A stretch of 6,271 bases of DNA from Cellvibrionaceae bacterium (GTDB lineage: Bacteria > Pseudomonadota > Gammaproteobacteria > Pseudomonadales > Cellvibrionaceae). Numbering within the stretch: position 1 is the stretch's first letter; each line of letters starts with the position of its first letter. Both the position numbers and the translations under genes were made by a program. The stretch covers positions 1-6,271 of the forward strand of contig JAGKXA010000238.1 in the NCBI GenBank assembly GCA_021151615.1. The letters run 5' to 3'. Positions 1 through 5,159 of this stretch are shown here, piece by piece. The notes beneath the pieces were generated by a model. It did not search any database. It was not told where the DNA came from and worked only from the letters and a program-made list of their open reading frames with translations.

Positions 1-255
1 ATCCTGCGTGATCAAACCGAGATCGGCACCGCCCTCACCCACGACATATTTGCTGCCAGGATCTTGAAAGTGTGCGGCAATGGCTTTTTGCTCTTCGGTT
101 GATGTACTTCCTAAAAGCCACATCAACAAGAAAAACGCCATAAGCGCCGTCATGAAGTCAGCGAGTGCCACCTTCCAAGAGCCACCATGGTGTCCATGCC
201 CATGACCCTTTTTCTTTTTGATAATAATCGGTTGCTGACTCGCGCCCTTTTCCAT
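1..255 (-). CDS. motB: Flagellar motor stator protein MotB, N-terminal part (cut by window edge)
   Basis: MotB is the peptidoglycan-anchored half of the MotA-MotB stator, which couples ion flow across the inner membrane to flagellar rotation. Only the first 85 codons are inside the window; the OmpA-like peptidoglycan-binding domain lies beyond the left edge. The visible part has a basic cytoplasmic tail with a lysine run (residues 13-16) and a His/Gly-rich patch (17-25). The single transmembrane helix follows (about 28-48) and carries the motif WKVALADFMTALMAFF. Asp33 sits where E. coli MotB has the essential proton-carrying Asp32. The plug/linker begins after about residue 50. The ATG at 255 is 24 bases after the motA stop and is preceded by AAGG at 265-268 with a 9-base spacer. 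The two genes are clearly co-transcribed. The Met and Phe-rich helix fits a MotB (proton) stator better than PomB, but ion specificity is inferred. Confidence 0.96.
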   Translation of the reverse strand, partial: MEKGASQQPIIIKKKKGHGHGHHGGSWKVALADFMTALMAFFLLMWLLGSTSTEEQKAIAAHFQDPGSKYVVGEGGADLGLITQD

Positions 256-279
256 CGATATTTACCTTAAAAAATGGCC

Positions 280-1134
280 TTATTTCTTAGCGCGATACTG
301 CTCCTCCAGCTCTTTGAAGCCGGGGCGCACACTGTGGAACAACACTTTGCGACCAAACTCCACCGCAACCTGAGGCGGCACACCGCTCATGGAGGCTACC
401 AAGACCGCCTTAACACAATCATACGAACGCGCTTCATCACGCACCTTGCCGTTTAAATAAGATGAGAAAGGTGCAATAAAACCATAGGCAAACAAAATAC
501 CCAGAAGGGTTCCCACCAACGCAGCTGCAACAGATGCCCCGATCTCTGCCGGAGGGCCACCAATCTTGGCCATGGTAATAATTACCCCGAGTACTGCCGC
601 GACAATACCAAATCCTGGTAGGCCATCTGCCGCATTTTGTATCGCACCGGGCACGACTGACGCCTCTTGGTGGTGACCATCCAATTCTTGCTCCATAAGC
701 GACTCAAGCTCATGTGGCGCCATGTTGCCAGCTACCATGAGCCTTAAGTAATCGCACATGAACTCCACTATGTGATGATCTTTTAAGATGGTCGGATAGT
801 TCGCAAATATAGGACTGGAATCAGGCTCTTCGATGTCGCCTTCGATAGCCATTAGCCCTTCGCGACGGGTTTTGTTGAGGATGTCGTACAACAGCGTTAG
901 CAACTCAAGATAAAAGAGCTTGTTGAACTTAGAAGGAGTCATCAGCGCCCCACCCGACTTGATAACGCCGAGCGTTACCGAAATTGGGTTGCCGATGACC
1001 AGTGCACCGAAAGAAGCACCACAAATCACCAAAATTTCGACGGGGGACCAGAGCGCCATAACGTTGCCGCCGTGCAGCGCAAAACCGCCAAGAACACAGC
1101 CAAGAACAACGATAATCCCTAAAATAATATTCAC
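280..1134 (-). CDS. motA: Flagellar motor stator protein MotA
   Basis: MotA is the polytopic inner-membrane stator subunit that forms the ion channel with MotB and pushes on FliG of the rotor. The protein is 284 residues, close to the 283-295 usual for gammaproteobacterial MotA. It aligns with E. coli MotA without gaps over the key region. Arg90 and Glu98, the charged cytoplasmic residues that contact FliG, are at identical positions. So are Pro173 (in DGLPGFGIVAAV) and Pro222, the two prolines important for torque generation. Hydrophobic segments lie at about 2-20, 33-50, 172-188 and 203-223, the expected four-helix layout. The C-terminus has the conserved VAVEFGRK and ELEE motifs. The reading frame stays open upstream to an ATG at 1320, but similarity begins only at the GTG at 1134, which has a strong ribosome binding site. 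motB follows after 24 bases. Confidence 0.97.
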   Translation of the reverse strand: MNIILGIIVVLGCVLGGFALHGGNVMALWSPVEILVICGASFGALVIGNPISVTLGVIKSGGALMTPSKFNKLFYLELLTLLYDILNKTRREGLMAIEGDIEEPDSSPIFANYPTILKDHHIVEFMCDYLRLMVAGNMAPHELESLMEQELDGHHQEASVVPGAIQNAADGLPGFGIVAAVLGVIITMAKIGGPPAEIGASVAAALVGTLLGILFAYGFIAPFSSYLNGKVRDEARSYDCVKAVLVASMSGVPPQVAVEFGRKVLFHSVRPGFKELEEQYRAKK

Positions 1135-1140
1135 GCAAAC

Positions 1141-1145
1141 CCTCC
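1141..1145 (-). promoter_or_regulatory. Ribosome binding site deciding the GTG start of motA
   Basis: On the minus strand GGAGG lies six bases before the GTG at 1134. It is a near-perfect Shine-Dalgarno. The in-frame upstream ATG at 1320 has nothing comparable, and the extra 62 residues it would add do not resemble MotA. This fixes the GTG as the start. Confidence 0.85.
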
Positions 1146-1229
1146 AACACAGAAACAGGTTTAGATTAAGGCGGCAAAAAAGCTCAAATAAACACCAGGT
1201 CGGCGTAACAATACTGTCGACACGGATTG

Positions 1230-1257
1230 AGTATAGGCAGGTTGATTTGAGGTTCAA
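1230..1257 (-). promoter_or_regulatory. Candidate sigma70-type promoter of motAB
   Basis: On the minus strand a -35 hexamer TTGAAC (1252-1257) is separated by 16 bases from a -10 hexamer TATACT (1230-1235). They match consensus at 4/6 and 5/6. Transcription would start near 1223, giving a leader of about 90 bases before motA. The -35 overlaps a small palindrome, TTGA-ACC-TCAA. The -10 region also reads GCCTATAC, 6/8 of the flagellar sigma28 -10 consensus GCCGATAA, but no sigma28 -35 sits at the right distance. Read as a housekeeping promoter, it would make these stator genes independent of the FliA cascade. This is consensus matching only. Confidence 0.4.
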
Positions 1258-1353
1258 GGCAACCCCGTGAATTAGCTGCAATTGACCAGCCATTCGTGAT
1301 CGCACACACTCGCAGATCATCCAACAACGGATTCAGATACCGCAGGCAAATCT

Positions 1354-1662
1354 ATGAACATTCATGAACTTTCTCCCGCCGATCAACAAGCATTTGAAGC
1401 GGCTGCATTTCGTCGCCTACTGGCACATTTAGACAGCCGCAAAGATGTGCAGAATATAGACCTTATGAACCTCGCCGGTTTCTGCCGCAATTGTTTGAGC
1501 AAATGGTATGTAGCGGCGGCAAAAACAGCTGATGTCGAACTGGATTATGAAGATGTGCGCACGCGTGTTTACGGCATGCCTTACGCAGAATGGAAAGAAA
1601 AATACCAACTTGAAGTGAGCCCCATGCAACTGCAGGCTCAAGCAGCGCCACCAAAGGCATAG
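1354..1662 (+). CDS. DUF1244 family protein of unknown function
   Basis: A 102-residue soluble, cytoplasmic-looking protein with no signal peptide or membrane segment. It belongs to the DUF1244 (SMc04008-like) family, recognised from the signature RKDVQNIDLMNLAGFCRNC (residues 29-47) followed by LSKWY and, later, VYGMPYAEWK (72-81). The family is widespread in alpha-, beta- and gammaproteobacteria and I know of no established function. Cys44 and Cys47 form a CxxC pair inside the most conserved block, which could bind a metal or be redox active; that is inference. The last dozen residues are an Ala/Gln/Pro-rich tail that is probably disordered. The ATG has a modest AGG-type ribosome binding site (CAGG at 1343-1346, 7-base spacer). 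It is divergent from motA. The regulator gene follows on the same strand after 123 bases, so a shared transcript is possible but not shown. Confidence 0.9.
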   Translation: MNIHELSPADQQAFEAAAFRRLLAHLDSRKDVQNIDLMNLAGFCRNCLSKWYVAAAKTADVELDYEDVRTRVYGMPYAEWKEKYQLEVSPMQLQAQAAPPKA

Positions 1663-1733
1663 CGACCTGAGCGATCGAGAGCACAGGAGCGAAATCATTG
1701 CGCTTGAATAGCCTAAGCTCTACCCTAGCAGCC

Positions 1734-1774
1734 AGCCCGATAAGGGACTGCCCACCAATCCCTAGCCTGATAAG
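1734..1774 (+). repeat. Two AGCCyGATAAG direct repeats, 30 bases apart, before the regulator gene
   Basis: AGCCCGATAAG at 1734-1744 and AGCCTGATAAG at 1764-1774 differ at one of 11 positions and are spaced exactly 30 bases apart, about three helical turns. A second short repeat, CCCTAGC, occurs at 1723-1729 and 1760-1766, just ahead of each copy. The first copy also lies in a small hairpin with CAGCCC, a GATAA loop and GGGaCTG (1733-1750, one bulged base) that lacks a T-run. The same 123-base gap (1663-1785) shows no convincing promoter and no terminator. The repeats could be operator half-sites for autoregulation, or just remnants of a local duplication. Confidence 0.4.
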
Positions 1775-1785
1775 CCTAATAATCT

Positions 1786-2838
1786 ATGAAAACCAGCGTC
1801 GATAAACACGCCCCTAAATCCAAAGCGACCATTAAAGATGTAGCCAAGTTAGCCGGCGTCTCATTTAAAACCGTATCGCGCGTGATTAATAAAGAAGGAA
1901 CGGTCGGACAGGAGCTGCAAGACAAGGTAATGCACGCCGTGAAAGCGCTCAATTACCAACCCAACTTATCGGCACGCCTGCTGCGCGGCGCTGCTTCATC
2001 GATTGGATTTATTTACGACAATCCCAACAGCAACTATGTGATCGATATGCAGAAGGGGATTTTGGGCGAATGTCGGCGGCAAGGTTACGAACTGGTCATC
2101 CACCCCTGCAATTCCAAAGCCGATGACATTATTGATGAAGTGCTCGATATGGTGGATCGCAGCCAGGTTGGCGGGCTGGTCTTGACGCCCCCCATGTCGG
2201 AGATGCCCGGAGTTCTATCGGCACTGGGCAAACGCAAAATTCCGTTTGTGCGCATTCTCTCTGGCTCACAGGCGCCGGATAAAAAAGGCCCCTGCATTTT
2301 CATTGATGACCGCACTGCCGCTTACAAGATCACCCAATACCTGATCGACCTGGGCCACAAAGCTATCGCTTTCCTGGGCGGTGAAGAAGCGCATAAATCC
2401 AGTGGCGAACGTTTGGAAGGTTACAAGGCCGCACTCAAAGCCAATAAAATTACGCTCGACAAAAAATTGATTTTACCTGGTGAATACTCGTTTGAATCAG
2501 GCGTGAAACGCACACGTCAATTGCTTGCTTCCAATTTAAAGCCCACCGCCGTATTCGCCTGTAACGACGAAATCGCTGCGGGTACTTTATTTGCCGCGCG
2601 TATCCAAGGCGTAGATGTGCCGCAACAATTATCCATCGTAGGCTTTGAAGATAGCCCCTTTTCCCGTCAGGCCTGGCCCAATTTAACCACCGCGCAACAA
2701 CCCAACACCACCATCGCCGAGCGCGCAACCAATTTGTTAATCGAAACGATTCGCGCGCAGCGCAGCGTGGAAAGTGAAGGTTTTTATCCGCAACTCATTG
2801 TGCGTGATTCCACTTGCCCAGCGCCGAGTAAGCGCTGA
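1786..2838 (+). CDS. nagR: LacI-family transcriptional regulator, NagR-like (probable GlcNAc-operon repressor)
   Basis: A 350-residue LacI/GalR-family regulator of usual family length apart from a 14-residue basic N-terminal extension. The DNA-binding helix-turn-helix lies at about 15-38 (TIKDVAKLAGVSFKTVSRVIN). The YQP motif (57-59) and hinge helix SARLLRG (62-68) follow. The rest is the two-lobed periplasmic-binding-protein-like effector domain: IGFIYDNPNSNYV near 73, RLEGY with Arg209, ACNDEIAAG with Asp261, and IVGFEDSPF near 284. This style, with the IYDNP and IHPC motifs, resembles LacI-type NagR regulators of proteobacterial GlcNAc regulons. The gene converges on nagB, and control of nagX-nagA-nagB by GlcNAc-6-P or a related sugar phosphate is inferred from that context. 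The symbol is tentative because related LacI regulators control other sugars. The ATG at 1786 has no clear Shine-Dalgarno, but it is the only start giving a complete HTH. Confidence 0.85.
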   Translation: MKTSVDKHAPKSKATIKDVAKLAGVSFKTVSRVINKEGTVGQELQDKVMHAVKALNYQPNLSARLLRGAASSIGFIYDNPNSNYVIDMQKGILGECRRQGYELVIHPCNSKADDIIDEVLDMVDRSQVGGLVLTPPMSEMPGVLSALGKRKIPFVRILSGSQAPDKKGPCIFIDDRTAAYKITQYLIDLGHKAIAFLGGEEAHKSSGERLEGYKAALKANKITLDKKLILPGEYSFESGVKRTRQLLASNLKPTAVFACNDEIAAGTLFAARIQGVDVPQQLSIVGFEDSPFSRQAWPNLTTAQQPNTTIAERATNLLIETIRAQRSVESEGFYPQLIVRDSTCPAPSKR

Positions 2839-2841
2839 GCT

Positions 2842-2858
2842 TCTATTCAAAGAATAGA
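2842..2858 (+). terminator. Small AT-rich hairpin just after the regulator stop
   Basis: TCTATTC (2842-2848) pairs perfectly with GAATAGA (2852-2858) around an AAA loop, starting three bases after the regulator's stop codon. Only TTT follows before an A-run, and the stem has just two G-C pairs. It could be a weak terminator or a 3'-end stabilising hairpin; the stronger terminator is about 90 bases further on. Confidence 0.3.
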
Positions 2859-2900
2859 TTTAAAAAAGCAATTTGATAAAAATGACATTCTGTAACAATA

Positions 2901-2932
2901 ACATTTTATACAAACGACATTTTATACAAACG
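2901..2932. repeat. Perfect tandem duplication of a 16-base unit
   Basis: ACATTTTATACAAACG occurs twice head to tail (2901-2916 and 2917-2932) with no mismatch. The last five bases of the second copy form the outer end of the terminator stem that follows. On the minus strand each unit contains TATAAAATGT, an AT-rich stretch resembling a -10 element, though no -35 was found. A recent replication-slippage duplication at the terminator edge is the simplest reading. Confidence 0.85.
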
Positions 2933-2968
2933 AAAAGGCCAGCAAATATTGCTGGCCTTTTCGTTTTT
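2928..2968. terminator. Strong bidirectional rho-independent terminator between regulator and nagB
   Basis: An 18-base-pair perfect inverted repeat (2928-2945 with 2949-2966) surrounds a three-base ATA loop. The GC-rich core GGCCAGCAA / TTGCTGGCC is followed on either strand by TTTTCGTTT, and on the plus strand the tract ends in five T's (2964-2968). This symmetry suits a shared terminator for the convergent regulator and nagB transcripts. It lies 89 bases past the regulator stop and 26 bases past the nagB stop. The plus direction has the slightly better T-tract. Confidence 0.92.
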
Positions 2969-2994
2969 AATGGTTATCCCATACGGGGAAAGAA

Positions 2995-3789
2995 TTAATC
3001 CCGCCCCAAACGTTCAAGCAACTTTTGGTTTTCCACTTCGATGTGCTTGTAGAAATCCACATCTGCTAATTGCGAAGCAGCAGCCTCATCAATCACCAAT
3101 ACAACATGTTCATGCATTTGCAAGGCAGATGCTGGGCATGCGGCAGTTAATGGGCCTTCTACCGTTGCTTTAATCGCTTCGGCTTTGTTGGCGCCAGTTG
3201 CCAACAACACTACCTTTTTGGATTCGAGAATAGTACCGATACCCATAGTGATGGATAAGTGCGGCTGGTATTCATCCGGACCAAAGAAACGCGCGTTATC
3301 ATCAATAGTGGCGCGTGTCAGGGTTTTAACGCGAGTGCGCGACATTAATGACGATGATGGCTCATTAAAACCAATATGCCCGTTGCGGCCAATACCCAGC
3401 AATTGGATATCAATACCACCTTTTTGCTTGATATTGTTTTCGTACCGCTCGCAGGCTGAAAACGGATCTTCTGCATCACCTGGCGGCACTGCAGTTTGCC
3501 CTTTATCGATATCAATATGATCAAACAATTGTTGGTTCATAAAATAGCGATAGCTTTGCGGATGAGTGCCAGGCAACCCCAGATACTCATCCAAATTAAA
3601 ACTATTTACATTTTTGAAAGACACGCGACCTTCTTGGTATGCAGAAATTAATTCTTTATACAAAGCCACAGGCGTAGAACCCGTTGCCAACCCCAATACC
3701 GAATCAGGTTTGCGTTTAATTTGTTTGATAAAAATATCAGCGCCGTATTTGGCAACTTCGGCGGCATCTTTCAGGATAACAACTTTCAT
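2995..3789 (-). CDS. nagB: Glucosamine-6-phosphate deaminase NagB
   Basis: Cytosolic enzyme converting glucosamine-6-phosphate to fructose-6-phosphate and ammonia, the last step of GlcNAc catabolism. It has 264 residues, against 266 in E. coli NagB. The phosphate-binding motif GLATGSTP is at 33-40. The catalytic base Asp67 lies in NLDEYLGL. The ring-opening segment GIGRNGHIGFNEP (132-144) supplies His138 and Glu143. Asn136 replaces the Asp141 of E. coli, a substitution I also recall from Bacillus NagB. Ser146, Arg153 and Lys155 (in SSSLMSRTRVK) match the E. coli residues Ser151, Arg158 and Lys160 that bind the allosteric activator GlcNAc-6-P, so activation may be retained; that is inference. 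The ATG at 3789 has GGAG at 3796-3799 with a six-base spacer. It is last in the minus-strand nagX-nagA-nagB series, 161 bases after nagA, and ends close to the shared terminator. Confidence 0.97.
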   Translation of the reverse strand: MKVVILKDAAEVAKYGADIFIKQIKRKPDSVLGLATGSTPVALYKELISAYQEGRVSFKNVNSFNLDEYLGLPGTHPQSYRYFMNQQLFDHIDIDKGQTAVPPGDAEDPFSACERYENNIKQKGGIDIQLLGIGRNGHIGFNEPSSSLMSRTRVKTLTRATIDDNARFFGPDEYQPHLSITMGIGTILESKKVVLLATGANKAEAIKATVEGPLTAACPASALQMHEHVVLVIDEAAASQLADVDFYKHIEVENQKLLERLGRD

Positions 3790-3795
3790 TAAGCA

Positions 3796-3799
3796 CTCC
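3796..3799 (-). promoter_or_regulatory. Ribosome binding site of nagB
   Basis: GGAG on the minus strand, six bases before the ATG at 3789. It supports separate, efficient initiation of nagB despite the long gap after nagA. Confidence 0.7.
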
Positions 3800-3843
3800 G
3801 GTGAGTGGTTTGGAGATTAAAAATTTAGCACTGAGGTCAGGCG

Positions 3844-3934
3844 GCGGGCTTGGTTACCAGACTATCGGAGACATGGATGTCGACTATAAGCCCCCAATGG
3901 ATGGGTTCACGGCGTGTCTGGCAATGAAGCCCGC
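3844..3934. repeat. Inverted repeats in the nagA-nagB gap
   Basis: The 161-base gap (3790-3950) holds no credible gene. GCGGGCTT at 3844-3851 is the exact complement of AAGCCCGC at 3927-3934, so the nagA-nagB transcript could fold into a long-range stem around 75 bases. Inside it, GACAT-GG-ATGTC (3870-3881) is a 12-base imperfect palindrome of operator-like size, and GACTAT is repeated on both sides of it (3860-3865 and 3882-3887). No T-run follows, so it is not a standard terminator. Possible roles are mRNA processing or stability, or an internal operator; none is shown. Confidence 0.4.
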
Positions 3935-3950
3935 TGACTGACCGGTCTAA

Positions 3951-5108
3951 CTATGAATGCACGCGTTCATCACCTGCAATCCAGGTGCGAGTAACTTTAA
4001 AATCATCCGTAAAATGAACTAAATCAGCACGATAATTTGTGCGAATACGACCGAGATAATTATCAACTTGCATAAACTCGGCGGGATACAGCGATGCCAT
4101 GCGCAAGCTCTCAGCAAGTTCCACACCCACCCAATTCGTATTCAAACGCACCGCATCAATCATCCCGATTGCACTGCCCGCCAAACGCCCTTCTGCATTC
4201 ACCAGGCAACCATCTTTTTCATAAATGGTTTCACCATAAATCTGGAAAGATTTTTCCGGCGATCCAACCGTCGACATAGCATCAGTGACCAAATACATTT
4301 TGCCTTTGGGCTTGGCCGCATAAGCAATGCGCGCAGAAGCTGCATGCACGTGATAGGTATCGATGATAATCCCGCACCAGCTGTTAACATCTTCAAGCGC
4401 TGCACCCACTACACCCGGCTCACGACCGGTGGTTGGACGCATGGCGTTGTACAAATGGGTAAACCCGGAGAGACCTTCTTTTAAAGCAGCAACTACATCG
4501 TCGTAGTGGCCATCGGTATGGCCTGCACACACTACTACACCAGCAGCGGTTAACTGTTTAATTTGCCCCGTATCGGCATGCTCCGGTGCCAGCGTCAGCA
4601 TCACCTTGAATTCGTGTTGCGCTTTTACTGAAGCGACCAGCCAATCAATATCGGCCTGTTCCATTTTGCGAATGTAACGCTCGTTGTGTGCACCGCGACG
4701 TGCCATATCAAAAAATGGCCCTTCTACATGCACCCCCAAAACGCCTTTCACACCTGCAGCCACTGCATCGGCAACAGCGCGAACACCCGCTTGATGCACC
4801 TCACGTGTATCGCTAATCAAGGTTGGCAAAAGCGACGTAGTGCCCGTAGGACGATGTCCATCGAGCATGGTTTGAATTGCACTTACACTGGTATCGTTGG
4901 TAAAAAACGCTCCGCCGCCACCATTCACTTGCAAATCGATAAATCCCGGCGCCAACACGCCGCCATTTAATTCCACGCATGGGACATCAGTAGGCAAATT
5001 GGTTACCGGCACCAATGCTTCAATAACATCACCATTAATTATTAACGCCTGGTTTTCCAGAAATTCTTCGCCGGTAAAAATTCGGGCACCGACCAACGCT
5101 TGTTTCAT
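3951..5108 (-). CDS. nagA: N-acetylglucosamine-6-phosphate deacetylase NagA
   Basis: Cytosolic amidohydrolase-superfamily enzyme that removes acetate from GlcNAc-6-phosphate to give glucosamine-6-phosphate, the substrate of NagB. It has 385 residues, against 382 in E. coli NagA. An N-terminal beta-sandwich strand (ARIFTGEEFLENQALII, from residue 8) leads into the TIM-barrel start PGFIDLQVNGGGG, where Gln60 and Asn62 match E. coli Gln59 and Asn61. Metal ligands are Glu129 in HVEGPFF, His197 in CAGHTDG and His218 in FTHLYNAM. The catalytic Asp276 is in LVTDAMS. This is the E. coli-like one-metal pattern. A GTG at 5120 would add four residues but has no ribosome binding site. The ATG at 5108 has GGAA six bases upstream and fits the usual N-terminus, so it is preferred. 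It begins 51 bases after the nagX stop on the same strand, indicating an operon. Confidence 0.96.
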   Translation of the reverse strand: MKQALVGARIFTGEEFLENQALIINGDVIEALVPVTNLPTDVPCVELNGGVLAPGFIDLQVNGGGGAFFTNDTSVSAIQTMLDGHRPTGTTSLLPTLISDTREVHQAGVRAVADAVAAGVKGVLGVHVEGPFFDMARRGAHNERYIRKMEQADIDWLVASVKAQHEFKVMLTLAPEHADTGQIKQLTAAGVVVCAGHTDGHYDDVVAALKEGLSGFTHLYNAMRPTTGREPGVVGAALEDVNSWCGIIIDTYHVHAASARIAYAAKPKGKMYLVTDAMSTVGSPEKSFQIYGETIYEKDGCLVNAEGRLAGSAIGMIDAVRLNTNWVGVELAESLRMASLYPAEFMQVDNYLGRIRTNYRADLVHFTDDFKVTRTWIAGDERVHS

Positions 5109-5114
5109 AGCTTT

Positions 5115-5118
5115 TTCC
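5115..5118 (-). promoter_or_regulatory. Ribosome binding site choosing the ATG start of nagA
   Basis: GGAA on the minus strand lies six bases before the ATG at 5108. It overlaps the in-frame GTG codon at 5118-5120, which itself has no purine-rich sequence upstream. This favours the 385-residue product over the 389-residue one. Confidence 0.55.
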
Positions 5119-5159
5119 ACAGTGTAAATCTGTACGAGTAACCCTAATAAACTGATTCG

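Noticed and set aside
1282..1310. Possible plus-strand promoter for the DUF1244 gene: TTGACC, 17 bases, CACACT
   Set aside because: The -35 is good (5/6) but the -10 matches only 3/6, so it is not distinguishable from chance.
1135..1320. Upstream extension of motA to the in-frame ATG at 1320, giving 346 residues
   Set aside because: MotA similarity starts exactly at the GTG at 1134, which has a strong Shine-Dalgarno; the extra residues match nothing and would overlap the candidate promoter.
1714..1743. Possible sigma28 promoter before the regulator (TAAGCTCT with CCCGATAA)
   Set aside because: The -10-like part is 7/8 but the spacing is 14 rather than 11 bases, and the -35 match is poor.
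2880..2897. AATGACA-like half-site after the regulator gene as a possible NagR operator
   Set aside because: Only one half is good, the second half is off in sequence and spacing, and it lies downstream of both convergent genes rather than at a promoter.
3873..3941. Short plus-strand ORF of 22 codons in the nagA-nagB gap, plus a 16-codon one at 3877 with GGAG upstream
   Set aside because: Both are very short and antisense to the operon, with no recognisable protein features; such ORFs are expected by chance.
4068..4484. Long plus-strand open frames opposite nagA, nagX, nagB and motA
   Set aside because: They lie antisense to genes with clear family motifs, have no conserved features and are shadows of coding sequence.
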